A DNA stretch of 64,000 nucleotides from Sphaeramia orbicularis (taxonomy: Eukaryota; Chordata; Actinopteri; Kurtiformes; Apogonidae). Where the stretch lies: the NCBI RefSeq assembly GCF_902148855.1, contig NC_043962.1, positions 26,201,110 through 26,265,109 on the forward strand. The letters run 5' to 3'. Below, piece after piece: positions 26,083-34,955 of the stretch (position 1 is its first letter; every line of letters begins with the position of its first letter). The translations under genes were made by a program, and so were the position numbers. Under the pieces are notes generated by a model. It was not told the origin of the DNA, did not search any database, and saw nothing but the letters and a program-made list of their open reading frames with translations.

Positions 26083-27030
26083 ATGTCGGAAAAGCAGCGG
26101 TCGCTGCCGTCATGGATGTCAAAGAAGGCGGAGAAAGTGAAAGAAAATGAGCCACTGAAGAGCAGGAGAAAACCAAAAATAGCGAGGTAGATAGTTTACA
26201 AAACAAGACTAGAGACTCGGTTTTAGTTTTTGTTTAAACTCAGTAACTGACAGATACATACCGCTGTGTTTCAGGTCTGTTTTTTACTGTATGAACGAGA
26301 AGGAGCTGGTGAATGCGGCTGTTTCCTATCTGACCAACTGTGAGGATGTGGCTCTGCTGGTTGACCAAAAGGTGGAGCTGTTTTCGACTTTTTAGTAATG
26401 TTTTGAAAACGTTTCCACAATTGATATTCCAGGTTAATAAAAATGCATGCTATATGGAATTATACGAATGAACTAATGCACATGTAATGAAAAGTTTCCT
26501 TAAATATGGTCTGTTTCTTTTTCTGTCCCAAACCACTGGTAGTTTCAATTCTTCTATCAAAAGGCTATTTTGTTCACTTACAGTTGACACACATAAAAAT
26601 ATTTACCCCATAATGGAGGTCAGATCTGTTGCTTTGTACGTTCTTTCTAAGTGTGAGTTTTTGTACACAGGTGGAGCACAAGGATGAAGCAAAGACACTG
26701 AAGAGAAAGAAGATTTCTGCCACTGCAAAGATGACCTCAAAACCAGCAACCGAGACTTTAGACGAGGAGTCTTCAGATATTAGTGATGAACATGAGCTAA
26801 CATATGTGTCAGAAACAGACTTGGACATTACAGAAGTAGAAACGGTGCCGTACGTCAGCAGCTCACAGCATCCAGAATCTAAGGGTCAGAGGTCAGGAGG
26901 AGTTCAGGATCATAGTCCTGTGATGGCGGATGCAGAAACTGACAAAAAAGATGAACAGTTACAGATACAAGCCTACTCTGCAGAGGACGATGATTCTTTT
27001 CGCCTGGTGCGGGAAATCTTTTTCACCTGA
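26083..27030 (+). CDS. cyren: CYREN (MRI), Ku-binding regulator of non-homologous end joining
   Basis: Small nuclear Ku-interacting protein that modulates classical end joining in mammals. Exons 26083-26186, 26275-26371 and 26671-27030 give 186 residues. An in-frame upstream ATG at 26056 would add nine residues; I prefer 26083 because the Ku-binding motif then sits near the N terminus, as in human. Landmarks: N-terminal RSLPSW Ku-binding motif (human VLPSW), central VFYCMNEKELVNAA (human VYCMNEAEIVDVA), a low-complexity acidic Ser-rich middle, and C-terminal FRLVREIFFT (human YVREIFFS, the XLF-like Ku-binding tail). Introns are short with normal splice sites. It faces a TMEM140-like gene tail-to-tail, as on human 7q33. 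The linker is poorly conserved, but the two terminal motifs are diagnostic. Confidence 0.9.
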
Positions 27031-27323
27031 TGATGAACTTTTCTTTTGCATATATTCCTTGATTTATTATTTATTTTGAAGGGATGTATTAAAGAACAAA
27101 CAGTGGTCCAAACTGATGACCTAACTCACCTGGATGTACACTGAAAAAGATTTTTACAGCAAAAAAAAAAAAAAAATTAAGTAAATTCCAGTATAAACTC
27201 TTTAATGGCCACCTCTAAACCCCATTTTGATCAGATGGTTCATATTCACACCTTATGTATCATGTATAGTGGAGATACATGTCAATACTTCTGAATAACA
27301 AATGTAGCAGTTTCTAAACTAAT

Positions 27324-27329
27324 AATAAA
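27324..27329 (+). terminator. Candidate CYREN poly(A) signal
   Basis: First AATAAA after the CYREN stop codon, about 295 bases downstream. Confidence 0.5.
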
Positions 27330-27977
27330 TACATTTATTTTTTGATGACTCGACATATTGATACTAATACTGAATATGAGGATATGTGATAAAACTGTCA
27401 GTGATGAAATGCAAAAGGAAAATCAAAAACACTGACAATATGTTTAATAAATGTTGAGGCATTAAATTAGACAGTGTCTTCTTTCTCTTATAACTCCAAG
27501 TGCCATACTGTGACATAGCAAATAGTACTTAAACATACATACATATAGATGTACAGAGATTTTTTGATTACGCAAACAGAAAGCAACACTCTATGTAAAG
27601 GATGAAGACATTGGTTGGAAGTTTGTGTCATCAGACAGTTGAGTTGAACCCATCAGAGGTGAGAAAGACTTGATGACAGTAGTACAATATACATATAAAG
27701 TATAATCATCTAACTATGTAACTGAAGAAGAAAAAAAAAATCAGTAGTTCTGTGTTTAATAATTTCACAGAGCCTGAACTGAAACTACATGGTTTGCAGA
27801 CATGAATTTTTATACAAAAAAAAAAACACAAAATACTGTAACTTTTTTACACAAGCATTAGACAAAGTTGCAAAACACACAGTATTTAAAAAGCGGTGGG
27901 GGAAAAATGCAAGTCCACTTCCCCTTTTTCATACTTTCACATTCAGTCTGTGCAAGACCCTACCATTTGTCACATGA

Positions 27978-27983
27978 TTTATT
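27978..27983 (-). terminator. Candidate poly(A) signal of the TMEM140-like gene
   Basis: AATAAA on the minus strand about 225 bases beyond the stop. The two convergent transcripts would end about 0.6 kb apart. Confidence 0.45.
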
Positions 27984-28206
27984 TCATCTTCCACTAACAA
28001 AGAAAAAAAAAACCTCAAATATAAATCCTTGTCAGGTCATCTGCGAGCCTCAAAACAAATGTTTGCTCGAAAACACAAGAAAATATAAAATGAACTGAAT
28101 TAGAAGTTAAATGTATACATCCATCTGTCAGTGTGTTGAATATGTTGTTGTTGTTTTTTTTTCCTTTTTCACACATTGCTGTAGAGCTGGATTTAAAGCT
28201 TGTTAT

Positions 28207-28858
28207 CTATTCCCAGTCAGATGTGAGTCTCTTTACTGACTGCCAGGTCAGTGCAGTTGTAATATCCAGTTGAAGGTGCACACCCACACATGAGTAAAAC
28301 CAAGGGCTAATGGTTTCCCAAGTCACATAAAACCAATAGAGTAGCAACAAAAAGATGGCAGCAGTCAGGATGAGTAGGCTTGATGCAGCTTGGCAGGTCA
28401 TGCTACACCAGAATGCTGCTCTGTCTTTGGCATAAGCAGCCAGCAGTGTGGACAACAGGGCAAAGGCCACAAGCACCACTGGAACGTAGAAGCACACAGT
28501 AACCACGGCTCTGAGGATGTTCATTGTTATCTCAGATTCAGCTACACCATAGCTGCTCCTGTACCACCCATTGCAGGAAAGTCCACCGTGTACAATACAG
28601 GAGTAAAATGGACTGGTGAGGGTTTTATCTGTGTCGATGAACACTCCAGAACAGACTATCTGGATGAAGATGAGCAGGAGAAGTACTGAGATCCCAAAGA
28701 AGCGGAGCCTAGACATAAACAACCCTCTACACAATGAAAATGACAAAAACAAAAGTGAAAGTTAGTAAGAGAAATGTAACAAACAGAAAAGAGCATGTCA
28801 CTGAATTAAAACAAAAACAAACTGCAGCTAAAATGTAACCATCTTAAACTTACTCCAT
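28207..28858 (-). CDS. tmem140: TMEM140-like four-pass membrane protein
   Basis: The main exon 28207-28726 follows an acceptor. Upstream, 28854-28858 contributes ATG-GA before a GTAAGT donor, and the join is in frame (MEGLFMSRLRFFG), giving 174 residues; starting at the internal ATG (28716) would give 169. Four hydrophobic segments lie at about residues 12-32, 70-95, 105-130 and 140-160. The first extracellular loop has FYSC...LSC, which lines up with FYNFCLW...LQC of mammalian TMEM140. Family membership rests on this loop, the length (human 185) and the neighbour CYREN, which is TMEM140's neighbour in mammals. TMEM140 function is poorly known. A different claudin-like tetraspan cannot be excluded. 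Confidence 0.6.
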
Positions 28859-29276
28859 TATCCTCAGGGAAATCAAATGGAATCGGTGTGAGCTTCTGTG
28901 GATAAAACTTGTGTCACTGGCACCTGGATCTACACTGAAAAAGACTCACCGCCACATATGTGTCAGGAGTTTAATTTTCAACTGAGGTCAGCTGATCTGC
29001 AGATGACTTCCTGTGTTTTTTTAAGAAAACTGACTTAAATGCTTTATTTTCAGTGTTATTAGTTTAACATGTTATTCTGCAGCTTTACATCCTCATCACT
29101 CTATGTTTTTTAAGACATTAACTTAAAATGCCAGTTTTATTTACAATATATCTGGTTGAAAATAATGGGAATCACCAATTTGTTAAGTATGGATATAAAA
29201 TTTAGTTTAGTAGATGTTTTTTCTTAATTGAGAAAAAAAAATCCAGCTACTTTTCTGACTTCAGTTTGTTAGACTT

Positions 29277-29285
29277 TATATAAAA
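29277..29285 (+). promoter_or_regulatory. Candidate TATA box of the orphan acidic gene
   Basis: TATATAAAA lies about 30 bp upstream of a GC-rich leader (29330-29480) on the plus strand. The TMEM140-like first exon lies about 420 bp to the left on the other strand, so the region could be a divergent promoter. Confidence 0.45.
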
Positions 29286-29309
29286 ACAACATAACTCACT
29301 CTAGCTCGG

Positions 29310-29519
29310 TTCGGGATGTTATTTTCCCATTTCCCATTTGTCACTCAGTGCACGCGACCTGCGCGCACTGCGTGAGCGCGCACTAAGCGCAGTGTCCGCA
29401 GAGCTCAGTCCCGCCCGTGCGCGCTTCAGCCAGTTTGACGTGCGGACTTCTCCAGCTCCAGAGCGCACGATCATATCTAACTTTTTCTACTTTGACTACA
29501 CACACAAGCTTCAGAAGGT
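29310..29519 (+). other. Probable noncoding first exon of the orphan acidic gene
   Basis: GC-rich segment ending at a GTTAGT donor (CAGAAG then GTTAGT). The next acceptor, TTCTGTGCAG, falls at about 30412, just before the ATG at 30421. No ATG opens a frame joined to the main ORF. The 5' limit is inferred from the TATA-like box. Confidence 0.45.
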
Positions 29520-30420
29520 TAGTGACATTATGTTTTTTAGCCTTTCATTGTGACAGGTTGTGTTTTTTTTCCCCGTAAAACGTTTTTTGTGTAGTTTTAA
29601 CTGTGCAGCACGAGTGGGAGGCGGGGTCGTCCACGGAGTTTCTTTGTCTGTTTTACTGTGGACTGTAAGGTTAATTAGCACAAATAACTAATTTGATTTG
29701 CTTTGGTAGTTGTAATTAGTATAAGTGGCGTGTTTTCTTGTCAAAACTGCAGATTATAATAAAAATGAAGCGGATGAGATGTGGTACATGTGGAGCCTGG
29801 ATTCTGACAAAACCGTTTACAGCTGTTAGAAGGTGTGGTTTTGCAGAATAACGAAAGATAATTAGAGAAATAAAGCAAATCAACTAACTGTAGCCTGCTT
29901 TTTCTTGCAGACATGAGATAATGTGTTCTATTAATTGTTTGCAGTGCGCGTCTAAACTTGTCCAGGATTCGCAGGAAATTAAGAGCTGAAAGTTCTGCAG
30001 TCCAACCAGGACAATAGATAAATGAAAAATAACCTAATGTAAATGAGCCTGCACTGAAGACACGCAAACTGCAGCTATCCATGCGCTCTTAGTGGGACAA
30101 TAGGCGATTTAATGTATGCAGAACATGCTGTCCGGGAAGCATGAAAAGTACATGATGTACCAAAACGGCCAAACGTTAATATTTTGGATGAACTAGTTAA
30201 AGCAGTTTTGAGTGCATAAAGAAAATGTCTCATCTACTGTTTAATGTTTGTACATTTTGAACATTACATTTAATTAAGAAAAAAAAAATCTAGCAACAAT
30301 TGCAGATTTTTTAAATGTATTTTTGCAAAAATTAAAAGTTACACAAATTCACCCAATGATTTTATGTATTGAAATATATGCAGATGTTGTTAAAATTTTA
30401 CATTTCTGTGCAGCTTCACC

Positions 30421-31413
30421 ATGGGAGCGAGGTTCAGCAGGAGGACTCCAGCAAACAAGCCTGAAAGTGCTGTAACTGAGCAGACAGCTGCAGAAGAGCC
30501 CGTGAGCACGCAGCCAGCAGAGGACTCTGAAGTGACACAGACCCAGGAGGCCGCAGCAGCCCCCCAGGCTGTGGAGCAGAAACCAGAGGTGGTGGTGGGG
30601 GAGCCGGTGACACTACAGGCCTGTCTACCAGCAGAGGAATGTACAGCAGAGTGTAAAGAGCCAGAGGCTCCTGCCGCTTCAACCCCAGAACCAGAACCTG
30701 CAGCAAAAGACACCCCAGCCCAGCCCGAACCTCTGATCTCACTCAGCAAACCTTCTCCTCCAGAACCTGTTGAAGATCCCAAACCAGTTGCTCCAGCTCA
30801 ACCCGAACCTCTGATCTCACTCATCGAATCCCCTGCTCCAGAATCTGTCGAAGAAGCCAAACCTGTTGTTGAAGAGGTCACAGAAGCAGCCCCAGAAACT
30901 GTCCCTGAACCAGAGCCAGAGGTAGAGGCTGTGACAGTTCCTGACCCCCCCTCAGAGCCAGAACCAGCCCCAGTAGAGGCATCGGCACCGGAGATAGACC
31001 TGCTGACCCAGGAGACTCTCCCTGAACCAGAGCTTTCTGCAGCCCCTTTAATTGACCTGGGTATCCCTGAACCCACTCCCCAAACCATCGACAATCCTCC
31101 GTCACCTCCCCCCAGCCCTGTCCCAGTCACTGCAGATGAGTGCCCAGAGGTCGAGGAACACCAAGAAAGTCCTGAGGTGGCTGTGATTTCCGCTGTAGTG
31201 CCAGAGGAGGAACCCTCTGTTGAAAATCCAAATGAGGCCACAGAGAACATGGAGCAGCTTGTTAGTGATGTCAATGAAGAAAGTGTTAGTGGACTCTTAA
31301 AGCAGTTAGATCTGACAGGAAATGACCTCGTCTCTGACCTCATTGATAGTGATGTTAAGATCCCAGATGAATCCTCCATCATAGACGTAAACACTTCAGC
31401 TGACATGATGTGA
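30421..31413 (+). CDS. Unrecognised acidic Pro/Glu-rich protein, predicted N-myristoylated (330 aa)
   Basis: A single uninterrupted coding exon; ATG context TTCACCATGG is near-ideal. I do not recognise the family. The N terminus MGARFSRR has Gly2 and Ser6 followed by basic residues, the usual N-myristoylation pattern with a basic membrane patch, as in MARCKS and BASP1. Residues 20-275 are low-complexity and rich in Glu, Pro, Ala and Val. QPEPLISL occurs twice (101-108, 127-134) and a related APLIDLG at 208-214. The C-terminal 55 residues differ: less repetitive, leucine-rich and probably helical (EQLVSDVNEESVSGLLKQLD). No transmembrane segment or enzyme motif. A membrane-tethered, largely disordered cytoplasmic protein is the inference. 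Codon use and GC content are clearly above the surrounding noncoding DNA. Three Cys at about 68, 74 and 78 might be further lipidation sites. Confidence 0.75.
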   Translation: MGARFSRRTPANKPESAVTEQTAAEEPVSTQPAEDSEVTQTQEAAAAPQAVEQKPEVVVGEPVTLQACLPAEECTAECKEPEAPAASTPEPEPAAKDTPAQPEPLISLSKPSPPEPVEDPKPVAPAQPEPLISLIESPAPESVEEAKPVVEEVTEAAPETVPEPEPEVEAVTVPDPPSEPEPAPVEASAPEIDLLTQETLPEPELSAAPLIDLGIPEPTPQTIDNPPSPPPSPVPVTADECPEVEEHQESPEVAVISAVVPEEEPSVENPNEATENMEQLVSDVNEESVSGLLKQLDLTGNDLVSDLIDSDVKIPDESSIIDVNTSADMM

Positions 31414-32163
31414 ATCCATGGCCCACTATTCATAAAATAGGTGCATGGATATTTTTGTGGAACAAAACATTTTCTTGAATTCTGACAGAATCACAGACAA
31501 TGATTTTTTTTTTTTTTTTTTTTGCCTTACGTGGCCTAATAATAACAAAGAGCTTTTTTCTCTTTATTTACATACATTCTATCTCAGTCGAGCTGTTGGA
31601 CAACCTGAGGTGTTGTCAGTTTTTCATATAAAACCAAATATTGATACACATAAATATCTATTGCAGCCAGTGAGTTGGTGGAGGGGATATGTACGTATCT
31701 AAATAAATTGTTGGACAACAGAGATCTTCCTCTATGCAAGTTTTTCAAACAATTTCTTGAAGGTACTTGAAGAAAATGGTTTCATTCCTATTTTGCAAAC
31801 CTATGCAGAAAAACATTGAAGGGAAGTGTTAACATATTTTCATTTTTATGTTATGTTCAAAGGGAAAAGTAAACATGTTTTTAGATGGCTAAATGAGTGT
31901 ACAGCTCAAACGTTTAAAGACAGGCAAGGGACTGTAGCAATGAATGAGCAAGATGGACATGACATAAGCATACCACTATGTTCTGTATATCTGGGACCAA
32001 GGTCCAGCAATTCTTTGTGCCTTTTCATACTCATTTTTGGTCTTTCAAAAAATGTGTTTTTACCTATTTAAATGAATAGGTCTGATTGTCATCTTTTTTG
32101 TATTTTCTTTAAAGAGAATGTGTAGTGGGGACTTTGAATCATGATGTAGTGGCTTGCTTGAGA

Positions 32164-32169
32164 AATAAA
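32164..32169 (+). terminator. Candidate poly(A) signal of the orphan acidic gene
   Basis: AATAAA about 750 bases after the stop; an earlier AATAAA at 31702-31707 is an alternative. Confidence 0.4.
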
Positions 32170-32752
32170 AATATTCTACACATTATGGTCACGCTAATGT
32201 TTTTCTTGTGTTGACAAGATGTATATAAATATAAATGAAGACTTAAGACAAGTAGATCAAATTGACAGTTTGAATTAATCGAAAAAAATCTATCGTGAGG
32301 CTGGAATCAATGCACACATGGAAATAAAATTCCAGTCAACACAGAGCGCAGAACAGAGTCAGTGCCTTCTCACAGTCTCGTGGGAGAGAGGATGGATGAG
32401 GAGGGGGAGCGAGCATTGAGGCCACATTCTTTCCAGAGGAAGGGGGTTTTCTGGGGGGCCTGGGTCAAAAGTCTTCAGTGTGACTGGGTTTCAGTCCATG
32501 AGAACGCTGCTCCTTGAACGCCTCTCCCACCACATTCCCCCCATCCTCACTGCAGTGCTATCCCAAGTTGACATACAGTAGTAGTTAGTATAATGGTATG
32601 AAGCCACTTCCGCCAAACGAGGAAGCGTTGGAAAAAAACTGCAGTGTTAGCTTGGCCTGTTTGACAGAAATATTAGTTCACACAATGAGCAGGGGTTTCT
32701 ATGTCACTGAAATGTAGTACTGCATTCTTTTTTTGATAATATGCTGAACATA

Positions 32753-33497
32753 CAGTCGTGCTCATAAGTTTACATACCCTAGCAGAATTTCTGATTCTTT
32801 GGCCATTTTCCAGAGAATATGAATGATAACAAAAACTTTTCTTTCACTCATGGCTACTGGTTGAGTGAAGCCATTTATCATCAAACAAATGTGTTTGCTC
32901 TTTTTAAATCATACTGACAACAGAAACTATCCAAATGACCCTAATCAAAATTGGCCTCTTTAACATCAATGACAGCTTGAAGTCTTTTGTTATTATTTTC
33001 TCAAATGGTAAAGCTGCCCATTCTTCTTCACAGGAAATTTGCCTGAGTAAAATTTACTCAAATTGAAGAAAATTTTACTCAGATAACATTTGGTCCCTCT
33101 CTAAAAAAAGAGTTAAAGTTACTCGATGGGTAGAGCACTCCAAACTCAAAATGGAGCCAAATTTACTTAATATAGAGTTAAATTTATTCTTTTTGAGGAA
33201 AATAATTTTGACTCTGGAAAAAATGCTCAGTAATTTTTCCTGTGTTGGCAAAACACCTTCAGTTCCTTTAAGATTTTGGGATTTCTTCCATGAACTGCAT
33301 GTTTGAGACTTCCCCAAAGTGGCTCAATAACATTGAGGTCAGGAGACTGAGATGGCCACTCCTTCACCTTCACTTTTTTCTGCTGTTGCCAATGACAGGT
33401 GGACTTGGCCTTGTGTTTTGGGTCATTGTCATGTTGGAACATCCAAGACCGTCCCATATGCATTCTGTCAGGGTATGTAAACTTATGAGCACAACTG
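32753..33497 (-). mobile_element. Tc1-like element, internally deleted, with a nested MITE
   Basis: Terminal inverted repeats CAGTCGTGCTCATAAGTTTA on the left and its near-complement on the right, flanked by TA. The minus strand near 33270-33490 encodes the C-terminal half of a Tc1 transposase, including FQHDNDPKHKAK and WPSQSPDLNVIEPLWGSLK of the DDE catalytic region. N-terminal parts are missing and the coding region is interrupted by a 213-bp insertion, so it is non-autonomous. Confidence 0.85.
33030..33242. mobile_element. Small MITE inside the Tc1 element
   Basis: Ends ACAGGAAATTTGCCTGAGTA and ACTC..AGTAATTTTTCCTGT are imperfect inverted repeats. The interior is AT-rich with repeated ATTTACT blocks. 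It splits transposase-derived sequence, so it arrived after the Tc1 copy. Confidence 0.6.
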
Positions 33498-33499
33498 TA

Positions 33500-34900
33500 A
33501 GCCCACTGTAGTGCAATATCCTCCAGTTCCCTCTCTCTAAATATGAGCAGCAGCACATGCAGAGGCAGATTTAAGATTGCTTGCTCAAGAGCACTTCAGA
33601 CTATGTGGGTTGTTGAATGGTAATCATATAATCATATTAAGGCCCATTACATATTTTGTCTTGTCCAGCCACACCTATGTCAAACAGTCAACGCCTCAAG
33701 ACATTGCAAAAGGGTAAATCTCATGCTTTTGGCAATACAGTGATGAGTCCCTGTGGAGTGGGAGAGGCAGTGATCGCAGTCCAGCTAGGTTTAAGTAATG
33801 CATTCAGATGGCAGACTGAGCTGCTGCTTGATGCACATAGAGAACAGATAAGCAACACAAATTTCCACTACTTATGATTGTTGTCATACCAGAAGGTTCC
33901 AGCCCACTAAATAAAACCTCCTGCATTTGAGACCCCGTTGATTTTCTGTGACAGTCGAAAGGCCCCAAACTGTGGTAAAACAGACACTGGTGTTTGTTTT
34001 TGTGCCACCGTATCAAAGTCAGTCAGGCTAATCACTGTATTAAAGTTCCACACAAAGACACTACTTGAATTACATTTGCATGATTCACTTGAAATGCACC
34101 ATCTCATTCAAAATTGGTATAACTTTGACAAATATCTTAACCCTAATCATTACAACTCACTTTGTCTGTATACTGAACAGGGATTCAAGGCTGTAAACAC
34201 TGTATTTCATGTACTACCAAAGAATGTAAAAAACAAAAGAAAAACATTTAGGTTTCATTTACTAGGATTCCTTAATAATTTTAAGTGTTTACAGTTGTTT
34301 TGCCCAGAGCTAACCAAAGTAGAACACAGTATATCTGATCTGACCTAAAAGTCTTTTCTGCTACAGAATTAAAAATTGGTAACTTGCCACAGTGTTTAGG
34401 GCTGGGTGTTTTTTACTGCCATAATTCATGAGCACATTGCTGTTGAAATCATACATGTCTGACAGAAGTACAATTATGCCTGCCAACAGTGATCCTGGGC
34501 AATGTGGTAGTGATTAATAAACAGGTGGTAACATAATAGAAGGGTCCGTACTGCATTTCAGAAATTAAATACAGTATGAAATGATTCAAGTACAAACTTA
34601 AAGTGCTGAGAAACCTTGTTTAATATAGAACAATAGAGCAAAAATAACAATAGCTAAGAGCAAAAACTACATCAGAAATTATTTTTATGAATGTTGCAAA
34701 CAATTTACAAAGTCAAAAGCAAATATATAAATAATCCTACAATATAGTATAAAGAATATATGTTACTTTGAATTGCGTTAGAAGGAAAACTCAAACTGAA
34801 TAACTTCAAGGCAGATCCGGGATGGCGATTTATTATTATTATTAAGCTGGTCCAGGATCCAAGGAGCAGAACCAGGACTAGGCAAAACCAGAATCCAGTG
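33500..34900. other. Gene-free stretch between the orphan gene and TERB1
   Basis: No exon recognised. A 136-codon ORF at 33938-34348 lacks family resemblance, splice context and coding-like composition. Confidence 0.4.
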
Positions 34901-34901
34901 C

Positions 34902-34907
34902 TTTATT
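34902..34907 (-). terminator. Candidate TERB1 poly(A) signal
   Basis: AATAAA on the minus strand about 50 bases past the TERB1 stop codon. Confidence 0.55.
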
Positions 34908-34955
34908 TTTCTAGAAGCAAAAATGAGAGTGTTAACTCAGTAGGAATCTGACATC

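Noticed and set aside
29338-29553. 71-codon ORF over the GC-rich leader of the orphan gene
   Set aside because: It lacks an ATG at its start and runs across a good GTTAGT donor; better explained as a noncoding first exon.
30798-31433. 211-codon ORF on the minus strand opposite the orphan acidic gene, and 30390-30782
   Set aside because: Ser/Gly-rich translations are the mirror of a GC-rich Glu/Pro/Ala coding strand; no start context, splice sites or family resemblance.
33938-34348. 136-codon plus-strand ORF between the orphan gene and TERB1
   Set aside because: No recognised domain, no upstream promoter or splice context, AT-rich composition like the surrounding noncoding DNA.
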